From positions 62,001-126,000 of the forward strand of contig NZ_PGGW01000067.1 in assembly GCF_002794255.1 (NCBI RefSeq): a DNA stretch of 64,000 nucleotides. Direction: 5' to 3'. Below, in pieces: positions 7,913-16,147 of the stretch. Numbering within the stretch: the first letter of the stretch is position 1; each line of letters begins with the position of its first letter. Source of the DNA: Streptomyces carminius (GTDB taxonomy: Bacteria > Actinomycetota > Actinomycetes > Streptomycetales > Streptomycetaceae). The position numbers and the translations under genes were made by a program. The notes under the pieces were generated by a model. That model was not told the DNA's origin. It searched no databases and was given only the letters and a program-made list of their open reading frames with translations.

Positions 7913-9285
7913 CGGTGCTCCTCTCGCCACTGTCCCGCGGACCCGGCGCGGGACGGCGCGGCGCCGGCGGCGCCGTGCACCGCCGCGGCGATGTCGGCCG
8001 GGGTGGAGGGGTCCGCGCCGAGTTCCGTCAGCCACGAGGCGGTGGGGGAGTAGGGGGCCCGGAACGGCCTCCCGACGAGCGAGGGGTCGCGTGCCTGGAG
8101 CATCCGCAGCCTGAAGAACTTCCCGTCCGGGGCGCTCTCGACACCGTCCACGACCACCTTGCCCGGGGTCGCGGACATCACCGGCCCGCGTACGGTGCGG
8201 GCCAGTCCCGGCAGGAGCCGGTAGGCGTCCTGGAAGACCGACACGGCCCGGGCCAGCGGGACCCGGAAGTAACCGTGCGGTCCGGTGTCGCGCTCGACGA
8301 ACATGTAGTACGGGACCGCTCCCGCCGCCAGTTCGGTGCGCCACAGCTCGTTCCACGTCGCCGCCCGGTCGTTGACGTGGGCGATGAGCGGCGCCTGGCA
8401 GTACACCACGGCCCCGGTGGACAGGATCCGTGCCAGGGCCCGGCGGGCCGTGCCGGTGCCGAGCTCGCGGGGGTGGCTGAAGTGGGCCATCACGGCGACC
8501 TGGCGTCCGGTGGCCGTCATCCGTTCCATGAACCGGAGCAGGTCGTCGGCGTCGCGGTCGGTGACGAACCGTTGGGGCCAGTAGGCGACGGCCTTGGTCC
8601 CGATGCGGATCGTCCGCACGGTCTCCACGTCCAGCAGCGGCTCCAGGTGGGAGCGCAGCCGCTCGGTCGACATCACCATCGGGTCGCCTCCGGTGACCAG
8701 GACGTCGGACACCTCCGGATGCCGGTGCAGATAGGCGATCAGCCCCGTCGGTCCGCGAGCGGCGAACCGCAGACCGGGCTCGCCGACGAACTGCGCCCAG
8801 CGGAAGCAGTAGGTGCAGTAGGCGTGGCAGGTCTGGCCGTGTCCGGGGAAGTACAGCACCGTCTCGCGGTACTTGTGCTGGAGGCCGGACAGCCGCTCGC
8901 CGTCGAGGCTGGGCACGTTGTACTCCCGCTGCCCCGAGGGGTGCGGATTGAGCCGCTCCCGGATCCGCCGCACCGCGGCCCGGGCGTCGGACCGCCGGGT
9001 GTCGGTGCCGGTCAGCCGGACCAGGCTCCGCCGGTCCTGTTCCCGCAACATCTCCAGCTGCGGGAAGACCAGCTGGAACATCGGGTCGTCCGGCACGTCC
9101 GACCAGTCGATCAGATGGGACAGGACGTATTCGTTGACTCGGAAGGGAAGGACCCGTGAAACGAGGCGTATGGATTCCTGGAGGTCCGGAGGTATTCCAT
9201 ACCGAGCCGCGATCTCGTCCAGTTGATGCGGTCCCCATGCGCGAAAACGTTCTGTTTCCACGGGGCTGCGGACCATTAGGGACAT
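7909..9285 (-). CDS. KamA-like radical SAM protein (lysine 2,3-aminomutase family)
   Basis: 458 residues. The radical SAM [4Fe-4S] motif is C153-x3-C157-x2-C160 (CHAYCTYCFR), followed by VTGGDPM, the glycine motif of the family. The expected PLP-lysine region reads SATPGKVVVDG (Lys376), shorter than the glycine-rich GGGGK form of authentic lysine 2,3-aminomutases. It is therefore family-level KamA, and aminomutase activity is likely but not proven. A beta-amino acid product would suit the carrier proteins and acyltransferases of the cluster. ATG at 9285 has GGAGG 8 nt upstream. First gene of a tight leftward operon of six genes. Confidence 0.85.
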   Translation of the reverse strand: MSLMVRSPVETERFRAWGPHQLDEIAARYGIPPDLQESIRLVSRVLPFRVNEYVLSHLIDWSDVPDDPMFQLVFPQLEMLREQDRRSLVRLTGTDTRRSDARAAVRRIRERLNPHPSGQREYNVPSLDGERLSGLQHKYRETVLYFPGHGQTCHAYCTYCFRWAQFVGEPGLRFAARGPTGLIAYLHRHPEVSDVLVTGGDPMVMSTERLRSHLEPLLDVETVRTIRIGTKAVAYWPQRFVTDRDADDLLRFMERMTATGRQVAVMAHFSHPRELGTGTARRALARILSTGAVVYCQAPLIAHVNDRAATWNELWRTELAAGAVPYYMFVERDTGPHGYFRVPLARAVSVFQDAYRLLPGLARTVRGPVMSATPGKVVVDGVESAPDGKFFRLRMLQARDPSLVGRPFRAPYSPTASWLTELGADPSTPADIAAAVHGAAGAAPSRAGSAGQWREEHR

Positions 9286-9577
9286 GAGACCTTCCTCCGG
9301 TTTCGTGGCAGGTGTTCTCACATTAGGACCTGTCCGCGGTCCCGCGCCACAGCTTGCGCGCACCCGCCCAACGACCGGCTTTATGCCCCCATAAAAATCC
9401 GCTATGGCCCCGCTTGCCGCGCCGCTTGACCCCGGATTACCCGGCGGCAATAGCATGAGGGAAAGCCGGGCCCCGTCGCGTTCCCCCGCGATGGATTCCC
9501 GGTCCATTCTGTTTCGCCGGCGCCGTTTTCCCGCAGCGCCCGGAGAAGACGTCAGCCGGAGGAGGCGGAGGCGCCAG
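9286..9577. promoter_or_regulatory. divergent promoter region between the two arms of cluster A
   Basis: This 292-bp gap separates the leftward KamA-like operon from the rightward BtrH-like gene and must hold both promoters. Its most AT-rich part includes a perfect 6-bp inverted repeat, TTTATG-CCCC-CATAAA (9380-9395). A further TATG (9403-9406) lies about two helical turns downstream, reminiscent of, but weaker than, the 11-bp heptamer arrays elsewhere in the cluster. No gene is visible in it. Confidence 0.5.
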
Positions 9578-10459
9578 ATGCCGACAACCACCCCGTCCAC
9601 CATCCCGTCCACGGTGCGGACGGAGCTGCTGGACTGCATTCAGGTCAACCTCGCCGTACTGGCCGACCGGTACCACGGACCGGACAGCCACCTCGTGCTG
9701 GGCGCGGTGCTCCGCTTCCGGCCTGGACGGCTCCCGGAGACGGCGCTGCCCACGGTCGAACCGCCCGTGGCGCAGCAGGTCGAGGAGTGCGTCGCCCGGC
9801 TCGGTCTGACGGTGCGGGAGGCGGCGACCGACTTGTCCGGCGCCGGGACCGCCGAGCTGGCCGGGGACGGTGGCACGGTGTACGCGGTGGGGGACGCCTA
9901 CGGGATGCCCTGGCTGCCGTACGCCGGCAAGCGCCACATGGCGCACAGCTTCCTGGTCCGGCGCTCCGGCGACCGGGCCCTGGTCACCGACGCCTACCAC
10001 AACGAGACGCGCTGGGGGCCGGCCGTTCCGGGCCGGTGGACGGTCGGCTGGGACGAACTGCCTCGCGTGCAGAGCGCGGTGCGCTTCGCCCCGGCGGCCG
10101 GCGGCGTGCCGCGGGCCGCCCCCGCCGTCGACGTCGATCCGCCGTCGGCCTACCTGGCCGCCTACGAGCAGTGCCCCGATCCCGGGAGGGCGGTGGAGCA
10201 GCTGACCGTGGAGACCTGGCTGCTGGCCCGGTCGCGTGGACTGCACGCCGCGTACCGCGACCGGTCGGGCGGACCGGCCGGGCCGGAGGTGGAGGCGCAC
10301 GTGCGCCAGTGGAACGAGCTCGCGGTGCAGGCGTTCATCACGCTGCGGCGGCTGCACCGGGGCGGGGCCGGCACCGATGCGCTGCTGACCCGGCTGGCCG
10401 CCGCGCTGGCTGCCGACAGCGAGGTCTTCGGCGGGGCGCGGGCCGCCGCGAACCCGTAG
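9578..10459 (+). CDS. BtrH-like aminoacyl/acyl transferase (first copy)
   Basis: 293-residue protein resembling the N-terminal domain of butirosin protein BtrH, a cysteine-protease-like fold that moves an acyl group from a carrier protein to an aminocyclitol antibiotic. A candidate catalytic Cys20 lies in LLDCIQVNLAVLADRYHG, with His119/His122 (KRHMAHSFLV) and Asp137 (ALVTDAYHN) as possible partners. ATG at 9578 is preceded by a purine-rich GGAGG region. The downstream carrier protein at 10513 is the likely donor. Overall similarity is weak enough that the exact acceptor and acyl group are unknown; a second, divergent copy lies at 11965. Confidence 0.65.
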   Translation: MPTTTPSTIPSTVRTELLDCIQVNLAVLADRYHGPDSHLVLGAVLRFRPGRLPETALPTVEPPVAQQVEECVARLGLTVREAATDLSGAGTAELAGDGGTVYAVGDAYGMPWLPYAGKRHMAHSFLVRRSGDRALVTDAYHNETRWGPAVPGRWTVGWDELPRVQSAVRFAPAAGGVPRAAPAVDVDPPSAYLAAYEQCPDPGRAVEQLTVETWLLARSRGLHAAYRDRSGGPAGPEVEAHVRQWNELAVQAFITLRRLHRGGAGTDALLTRLAAALAADSEVFGGARAAANP

Positions 10460-10512
10460 GACCCGGAACCCGCGAAGACCGCAGAAGCCGTCTCTGGGAG
10501 GGACTCATCCCC

Positions 10513-10773
10513 GTGGACCCGAAATTCGTCGAACTGGTCGGATCACACCTGCAATTCCTCAACGACCGGCCGCTCACCGCCGATTCACCGCTGCGCGACC
10601 TCGGCCTGGACTCCATGAGGTCGATCGACCTGCTGTTCGCCATCGAGGACGTCCTCGGGGTCTCCCTGCCCGACGAGGACCTCAACGACGCCACGTTCGC
10701 CACCGCGGGAAGCCTGTGGCGGGCCGTGAGCGCCGCCCGCGCCGCGACCGGTACCGCCCCGGAGACCGCGTGA
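10513..10773 (+). CDS. acyl/peptidyl carrier protein
   Basis: 86-residue free-standing carrier protein. The 4'-phosphopantetheine site is Ser34 in GLDSMRSIDLLFAIED, with normal helix-II spacing. GTG at 10513 lies 10 nt after GGGAGGG. Its stop codon overlaps the GTG start of the dehydrogenase gene (GTGA), so carrier and dehydrogenase are made together, as in the prolyl-carrier/dehydrogenase pairs of pyrrole-forming pathways (PltL/PltE, RedO/RedW). The PPTase encoded at 21334 probably activates it. Confidence 0.9.
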   Translation: MDPKFVELVGSHLQFLNDRPLTADSPLRDLGLDSMRSIDLLFAIEDVLGVSLPDEDLNDATFATAGSLWRAVSAARAATGTAPETA

Positions 10774-11930
10774 GCACGGCGGCCGGAAACGGCGTGCGGC
10801 CGGCACCTCCGGCGGCGGACCCGGGCCGGGAGGAGTTCGCGGGGGCCCTGGCGGACGTGCTCGGCGCCCTCCCGCGGGACGCGGACGGTCGGCGGGTGTG
10901 GGCCGCGCTGGGGTCGGCCGGGCTGCTCCGCGGGGTCTACCGGGCCGGTGATCCGGCGGCGGGAGTGGTACCGGCCCGGCTCGGCGCGCTGCTCGCCGCA
11001 GCGGACGCGCACGTCGGCATCGGCTCGACCCTGGCGTCCTGCGTCCAGCTGGCCACCGCCGTACCCCTGCTGGCCGCGGCGCGCGGACCGGGCCCGGCGG
11101 GGAGGACGGCCGGGGCCGCTCTCGACGGCGCCCGCACCGTGGCACTCGCCGCGACGGACGAGTCGCCCGGGTGCGACCTCGCCGCGCTGGGCACGCGGGT
11201 GAGCCTGGGGGACACCGAGGTGGAGGTCGACGGGGTCAAGCGGTGGATCACCAACGCGACCTGGTGCGAGTACGCCCTGGTGCTCGCCAGGCACCGGCCG
11301 GGCCGCCACTTCACCAGCTTCACCTGGGTGCTCGTCCCGGCGGACGCGCCGGGCGTCACCGTCGAGCGGGCCGACACCGACCTGTTCGACGGCTCCGGCA
11401 CCGGCCACCTCCGGCTGGAGCGGGTCCGGCTGCCGCGCGCCCACCTCGTTGGACGCCCCGGGATGGGCCTGGCCGGCTTCGCCGCGCACATCGCGGTCGA
11501 ACGGCTGGCGGGCGCGCTGTGGGGAACCGCGCTGTGCGGACGGGTGCTGGCGGACACCAAACGGCGTCTGATGGCCCGGCCGGTGGGCGACGGCTCGCTG
11601 TGGCACCTGGAGAGCGTCCGGCAGCGCTTCGCCGCCTGCCTGGTGCAGGTGCGGCAGCTGCACGCGCTCACCGGGGAGCTGGCCGACCGCGTCGCCACGC
11701 GGCACGACACCACGGCGGCGGCCCTCCTGAAGAGCAGCGCCGCCGCCACGGTGGAACGGGTGCTCACCGAGTGCGCCCACCTCCAGGGCGCCGAGGGCTT
11801 CGCCGTCACGGGGGCGCAGCGGCTGCGGGCGCAGGCGGCGCTGTTCGGCATCGGCGGCGGCACCACGGAGGTCGTGCTGTCGGTGGTGGGTGACGCGGCC
11901 GACTCCGTCCTGGCGGAACTGGCGATCTGA
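10770..11930 (+). CDS. acyl-CoA-dehydrogenase-like flavoprotein acting on a carrier-bound substrate
   Basis: 386-residue FAD enzyme of the acyl-CoA dehydrogenase fold. Glu244 in AVERLAGAL occupies the position of the catalytic base in isovaleryl-CoA dehydrogenase and in the carrier-protein prolyl oxidases PltE and RedW. Start GTG at 10770 overlaps the carrier-protein stop. The trio carrier protein, dehydrogenase and adenylation enzyme (12932) copies the layout used to oxidise an aminoacyl-S-carrier. I infer alpha,beta-desaturation or ring oxidation of an amino acid before its transfer; which amino acid cannot be read from the sequence. Confidence 0.8.
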   Translation: MSTAAGNGVRPAPPAADPGREEFAGALADVLGALPRDADGRRVWAALGSAGLLRGVYRAGDPAAGVVPARLGALLAAADAHVGIGSTLASCVQLATAVPLLAAARGPGPAGRTAGAALDGARTVALAATDESPGCDLAALGTRVSLGDTEVEVDGVKRWITNATWCEYALVLARHRPGRHFTSFTWVLVPADAPGVTVERADTDLFDGSGTGHLRLERVRLPRAHLVGRPGMGLAGFAAHIAVERLAGALWGTALCGRVLADTKRRLMARPVGDGSLWHLESVRQRFAACLVQVRQLHALTGELADRVATRHDTTAAALLKSSAAATVERVLTECAHLQGAEGFAVTGAQRLRAQAALFGIGGGTTEVVLSVVGDAADSVLAELAI

Positions 11931-11964
11931 TTCCCGACAGGGACCACCCCGAAAGGAGTCCCCC

Positions 11965-12942
11965 ATGGCCGCGACACGGCACGGCGGCGTCCCGGAACTG
12001 AGCTGCTACACCACCAGCCTCGTCGCCTACCTGGACCGGGAGGCGCCGGGCGCCGCCCGGCGCCTGGCCCACGCGGTACGGCTTGCGGTGCGGACCGACC
12101 TGCCCGGCGGCCGCCTCGCCTTCACCCACCACCGGCGGATCGACCGGACCGGGGACGGCCGGGAGCTCGGCTACCGCGGCGCTGCCCGGTGGCGGACGGC
12201 GCGTGCGGAGCTGGCCCGCGAGCTGGCCGCCCGAGGAGCCGTCCTGGCCGTCGGAAACACCCGTTTCCTGCCCTGGTCGCCACAGTACGGCCGGGCCGAC
12301 GTGTCCCACTGGGTGCTGCTGGAGGACCACCGGGAGGACCGCTGGCTGCTGACGGACCACTTCGACGCCCTGCTCCCGCAGGGCCGGCACCGGCCGTACC
12401 GCGGCCGGCTGACCGACGCGGAGCTGCGCGCCGCGCTCAACCCGCCGGCCGGGATCCGGCCCGAGGGGGAGCTGCGCGACGCGTACGCGCTCGGTGTGCC
12501 CGTCCCGGTGCCGCCCGCCACCCGCTACCGGTGGCTGGTGCGGCAGGACCGCGCCCCCGCGGCGCCGCTGCCGGGCAGCTGGCTGGACGAGCCGTGCGAG
12601 GTCCTGGCGTTCCTGGCGGACCGGCTGACGGACACGTCCGCGCTGGCCGCGCACACCGACGACCTGTGGGCCGCCGCCCGGCACCAGCGGCACCGCATCG
12701 CCGTCCTGACCGGAGTCGGCCTGCTGCCGGCGGCGGCCGGGCGGGCGGCGTCGGCGAGCTGGGCGGAGCTGCCGCGGGCGTTGCGGTTCGCCGCCATGTC
12801 GGCGGAGCGCGGTCGGGCCAGGCCGGAGGTGGTGGACCGGGCACTCCACGAGGTGGGCGAGGCGATGTCCCGGCTGCCCTCGCGCCCCGGTGCGAGGACA
12901 GCCGCGACCACGCACGACGGGAGGGGCCCCGGTGAACACTGA
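11965..12942 (+). CDS. BtrH-like aminoacyl/acyl transferase (second copy)
   Basis: 325-residue protein distantly like the first BtrH-type protein: a candidate nucleophile Cys14 in ELSCYTTSLVAYL, His115 in ADVSHWVLLEDH and Asp131 in WLLTDHFDAL give the same Cys-His-Asp order. AAAGGAG sits a few bases before the ATG at 11965. The 3' end overlaps the adenylation gene start by 11 bp. Two transferases with two free carrier proteins suggest two separate acylation steps on the aminocyclitol scaffold; the assignment rests on motif order and context, not on high similarity. Confidence 0.6.
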   Translation: MAATRHGGVPELSCYTTSLVAYLDREAPGAARRLAHAVRLAVRTDLPGGRLAFTHHRRIDRTGDGRELGYRGAARWRTARAELARELAARGAVLAVGNTRFLPWSPQYGRADVSHWVLLEDHREDRWLLTDHFDALLPQGRHRPYRGRLTDAELRAALNPPAGIRPEGELRDAYALGVPVPVPPATRYRWLVRQDRAPAAPLPGSWLDEPCEVLAFLADRLTDTSALAAHTDDLWAAARHQRHRIAVLTGVGLLPAAAGRAASASWAELPRALRFAAMSAERGRARPEVVDRALHEVGEAMSRLPSRPGARTAATTHDGRGPGEH

Positions 12943-14548
12943 CGAGCGCGGCGCGGCCCCGCCGCACCCCGCCGGCGAGCGCATGCACGAGTTCCTGCTG
13001 GCCGCGGCGGCCCTCGCGCCCGGCAACCCGGCGGTCGTCGAGTACGCCGGGCGCGGCGACGTCCGCACGGTCACCTACCGGCAGCTGGCGGAACGCGCCG
13101 ACGAGTACGCCGGGGCCTTGGCGGAGGCGGGCGTCGGGGTCGGCGACTGCGTGCTCCTGGAGTCGGACACCTCCTCGTCGGCCATCGCGATGCTGGCGGC
13201 CTGCTCCTCGCTGGGCGCCGTCTTCGTGCCCGTCAGCCCCGAGACGCCCGCACCGCGGCTGCGGTGGATCGCGCGGACCACGGAGCCGGTGCTGTTCCTG
13301 CGGACGCACGACACGGGGCCGGAGCGGATCCCGCCGGAGGCGTCCGGCACCGGACGGTTCGGCCCGTACGGCGTGGAGCTGGACCGGGCGCCGGCACCGC
13401 GCGAGGACCGCGGTTGGCGCCGGGGGGTCGAGACCGATCCCGCCTACGTCATCTTCACCTCCGGCACCACCGGCCGGCCCAAGGGCGTGGTGATGAGCCA
13501 CCGCGCGGTCGTGTCGTTCTACCGCGGCATGGCGGCGTGCGGCATCGTCGGCGGCTCCGACCGGGTCGCCACGACCTCCCCGCTGCAGTTCGACTTCTCC
13601 CTGCTGGACATCGGCCTCGCGCTGGGCAGCGGAGCGGCCGTCGTACCGGTGCCGCGCACCCTGCTGCGCTGGCCCCGGCGCTTCGCGGCCGTGCTGCGGG
13701 AGACCGGCGCGACCCAGGTCAACGGCGTGCCCTCGATCTGGCGCCAGACACTCCGGAGGGAGCCGGAGCTGCTGAGCGGCCTGGACCGGGTGCGCGGCGT
13801 GCTGTTCTGCGGGGAGGAGTTCCCGTCGCACGAGCTGCGGAGGCTGCAGGAGCTCCTCCCCGGCGCCCGGATGATCAACTGCTACGGGAGCACGGAATCG
13901 ATGGCGGCCTCGTTCGCAGAGGTCCCCCGCCCGCTGCCGGAGGACCTGGAGAGGCTGTCGATCGGTACGGCGCACGCCGGGGCGGAACTGATGATCGTCG
14001 ACGGGGACGGACGCCCCGTCGACGAGCCCGGGGTGCCCGGCGAGCTCCTCCTGCGCGGCCCCACCCTGTTCACCGGCTACTGGAACGATCCGCGGGCCAC
14101 CGAGGCGGCCCTGGTGCCCGACCCCGTGAACCCGCGTACCGGGCAGCGGGTGCTGCGCACCGGAGACCTCGCCCACCGGGACGAGCACGGGCGGTTCTAC
14201 TTCCGCGGACGCGCCGACTCCCAGGTCCAGATCCGCGGCAACCGGGTGGAGCTCGGTGAGATCGAGCACCGGCTCAGGGACTTCCCCGGTGTGGCCGGCG
14301 CCGCCGCGGTCGTGGTGGAGGAGCCGGACACCGACCCCCTACTGGCCGCCTTCGTCCTTCCGGAACCGGGAGAGCGGGGTCCCGACAGCACGGAGGTGAT
14401 CGCCTTCTGCCGGACGGTGCTGCCGGAGTACATGGTTCCTCAGCGGCTCCGAGTGGTCAGCGAGCTGCCCATCACCGAGAACGGGAAGGTCGACCGCGGA
14501 GAACTGGCGGCGCGGTGCCGCGGCGGACGGCCGACGACGGAAAGGTAG
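12932..14548 (+). CDS. stand-alone adenylation enzyme (amino acid:carrier ligase type)
   Basis: 538-residue ANL-superfamily enzyme with phosphate-binding loop FTSGTTGRPKG (from residue 175), FDFSLLDIG (Asp at the position that usually binds the amino group of alpha-amino acids), CYGSTES, GRADSQVQIRGNRVE and the C-terminal lysine motif ENGKVDR. It should activate an amino acid with ATP and load it onto the neighbouring carrier protein. The pocket code is not clear enough to name the substrate. GTG at 12932 follows GAGGGG and overlaps the preceding gene, indicating coupling. Confidence 0.85.
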   Translation: MNTDERGAAPPHPAGERMHEFLLAAAALAPGNPAVVEYAGRGDVRTVTYRQLAERADEYAGALAEAGVGVGDCVLLESDTSSSAIAMLAACSSLGAVFVPVSPETPAPRLRWIARTTEPVLFLRTHDTGPERIPPEASGTGRFGPYGVELDRAPAPREDRGWRRGVETDPAYVIFTSGTTGRPKGVVMSHRAVVSFYRGMAACGIVGGSDRVATTSPLQFDFSLLDIGLALGSGAAVVPVPRTLLRWPRRFAAVLRETGATQVNGVPSIWRQTLRREPELLSGLDRVRGVLFCGEEFPSHELRRLQELLPGARMINCYGSTESMAASFAEVPRPLPEDLERLSIGTAHAGAELMIVDGDGRPVDEPGVPGELLLRGPTLFTGYWNDPRATEAALVPDPVNPRTGQRVLRTGDLAHRDEHGRFYFRGRADSQVQIRGNRVELGEIEHRLRDFPGVAGAAAVVVEEPDTDPLLAAFVLPEPGERGPDSTEVIAFCRTVLPEYMVPQRLRVVSELPITENGKVDRGELAARCRGGRPTTER

Positions 14549-14555
14549 ACAACGA

Positions 14556-15752
14556 ATGATGCTCGAACGACACATACCGCTGGACGGCCACGAGACCCCC
14601 TATCTGTACGGCGTGGACTGCGGCATCGCCCTGGCCGAGGCGCTGGCGGCGAGGACCGGTTCCGCGGACTCCGTCCTCCTGGTCGCCGACCGCAAGGTGG
14701 CCGCGCACACGGCACCGCTCGCCCGGCAGCTGTCGCACCATGTCAAGGTCGAGACGTTCGGGATCGACGCGTCCGAGACGAACAAGACGATGTCCCTGGT
14801 CCAGGGCATCGCCGAGAGCGCGATCAGCCGGGGCGTCAACCGCAGTTCCCTCGTCATCGGCATGGGCGGGGGAATGGTGGGCAACGTCGCCGGGCTCACC
14901 GCGGCGCTGCTGTTCCGCGGGACCGGACTGATCCACCTGCCGACCACACCGGTGGCGGCCTTCGACTCGGTGGTGTCGGTCAAACAGGCCGTCAACCTGC
15001 GCGGTGGCAAGAACCTGTGCGGCACCTACTACGCCCCCTCGCTCATCGCCTGCGATCTGCGCTGGCTGTCGACGGTCCCTCACGAGGAACTGTTCACCGG
15101 GCTGTCGGAGATGGCCAAGAACGTGCTGGCGGTCCTGCCCGGAGAGGAGGAGACGCTGCGCGGCGCGCTGTCCGCGCTCCCCGGGGAGCGGATCGGTCCG
15201 CTGCTCCAGCTCTTCGACATAGGCGTCACCGCCAAGGAGCCCTTTCTGCGCCAGGACCCCAGGGAGCGCCGGGAGGCCCTGATATTCGAGTACGGCCACA
15301 CCGTCGGCCACGCGCTGGAGTTCATCTCCGGCGGGTCCATGAAGCACGGCGAGGCGGTCGCGTGGGGAATGCTGGTGGCCGCCGAGGTCAGCCACAGCCT
15401 GGGGATACTCGGCGGCGAGGATCTGCGCAGCCATTACCGGATCGTCGACTGGCTGCGGCTGCCCGACCCGCGCACCAGGCTCGGCCGCTTCGACCGGGCG
15501 GAGCTGCGCGCGAAGCTGGCCACCGACAACAAGCGGGGCTACATACCCTGCGGTCGCGACGAGGTGGCGATGGTGCTCCTGGAGTCGCTCGGTGGCCCGC
15601 TGACCGGGGAGAGCGGATATCCGCTGGTTCCCGTCCCGCAGGAGACGGTGATGGCGGCCCTGGAGACCGTGACCGGACACAGCTGGACGGAACGCGGCGG
15701 AACGATCGGTGAGAAGGAGGACGCGCGGTGGAAGACGTCGAACTTGTTGTGA
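14556..15752 (+). CDS. 2-deoxy-scyllo-inosose synthase (sugar-phosphate cyclase)
   Basis: Converts glucose 6-phosphate to 2-deoxy-scyllo-inosose, the committed step to 2-deoxystreptamine-type aminocyclitols. The 398-residue protein belongs to the dehydroquinate-synthase superfamily: GMGGGMVGNVAG binds NAD, and the stretch SVVSVKQAVNL-GGKN is characteristic of the DOI synthase branch. Lys143, Glu185, His248 and His264 align in position with the catalytic and metal residues of butirosin BtrC. ATG at 14556 or 14559 is preceded by AAAGG. The 3' end overlaps the carrier protein gene by 25 bp. EEVS or dehydroquinate synthase activity is less likely given the KQAVN motif and the adjacent DOI aminotransferase. 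Confidence 0.9.
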   Translation: MMLERHIPLDGHETPYLYGVDCGIALAEALAARTGSADSVLLVADRKVAAHTAPLARQLSHHVKVETFGIDASETNKTMSLVQGIAESAISRGVNRSSLVIGMGGGMVGNVAGLTAALLFRGTGLIHLPTTPVAAFDSVVSVKQAVNLRGGKNLCGTYYAPSLIACDLRWLSTVPHEELFTGLSEMAKNVLAVLPGEEETLRGALSALPGERIGPLLQLFDIGVTAKEPFLRQDPRERREALIFEYGHTVGHALEFISGGSMKHGEAVAWGMLVAAEVSHSLGILGGEDLRSHYRIVDWLRLPDPRTRLGRFDRAELRAKLATDNKRGYIPCGRDEVAMVLLESLGGPLTGESGYPLVPVPQETVMAALETVTGHSWTERGGTIGEKEDARWKTSNLL

Positions 15753-15979
15753 GGACCGTGCTCGCGGATGTGCTCGGCAACGGGGTCGATGCCGCCGACA
15801 TCCACCGGGACAGGGACATGGAGGACTACGGCCTCGACTCGCTCAAGGGGGTTTCCCTGCTGCTCGGCATCGAGGACGCCCTGGGCGTGGAGCTGCGGCC
15901 CGAACTGCTGGAGACGCGGCCGTGCACCGTGCGGACGGTCTGCGAGCACCTGCAGTCCCTGCCCAGCCGCGGTACCTGA
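15728..15979 (+). CDS. acyl carrier protein (second free-standing)
   Basis: 83-residue carrier protein with the phosphopantetheine site Ser38 in YGLDSLKGVSLLLGIED. GTG start at 15728 lies inside the 3' end of the DOI synthase gene with GGAGG upstream, giving strong coupling to cyclitol formation. It may carry the second acyl group used by one of the BtrH-like transferases, or serve the condensation domain downstream. Confidence 0.9.
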   Translation: MEDVELVVRTVLADVLGNGVDAADIHRDRDMEDYGLDSLKGVSLLLGIEDALGVELRPELLETRPCTVRTVCEHLQSLPSRGT

Positions 15980-16014
15980 CCCCGCCGGGCCGACCCGGCG
16001 GGCGGCTGTGCCCC

Positions 16015-16070
16015 GCGTATGACACGGGTGTATGCCCCGCGTATGAGAGCTGTATGGCGGCCTGTGAGGT
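16015..16070 (+). promoter_or_regulatory. heptamer array, candidate SARP operator/promoter of the LysR gene
   Basis: Heptamers GCGTATG (16015), GTGTATG (16028), GCGTATG (16039) and CTGTATG (16050) run in the same direction at 13-, 11- and 11-bp steps. Eight bases after the last is TGAGGT (16065-16070), placed where SARP-dependent promoters have their -10 box. The array precedes the LysR gene start by about 90 bp. SARP proteins bind such 11-bp-spaced direct repeats. Confidence 0.6.
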
Positions 16071-16147
16071 TTGTCCGTGGACGCGGGACGCGGCAGGTGC
16101 CCCGCACGTGATGTCGCGTGCCATCCGTGGCACGGGGGAGGTGCACC

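Noticed and set aside
6608..9238. 876-codon minus-strand frame that would fuse the aminotransferase to an upstream region
   Set aside because: The upstream part is an out-of-frame reading of the KamA-like gene; the aminotransferase fold begins at the GTG 7912, which has a good ribosome binding site.
14556..15752. 3-dehydroquinate synthase or 2-epi-5-epi-valiolone synthase as identity of the cyclase
   Set aside because: The SVKQAVN and GGKN motifs, together with the adjacent DOI-type aminotransferase, point to DOI synthase rather than these relatives.
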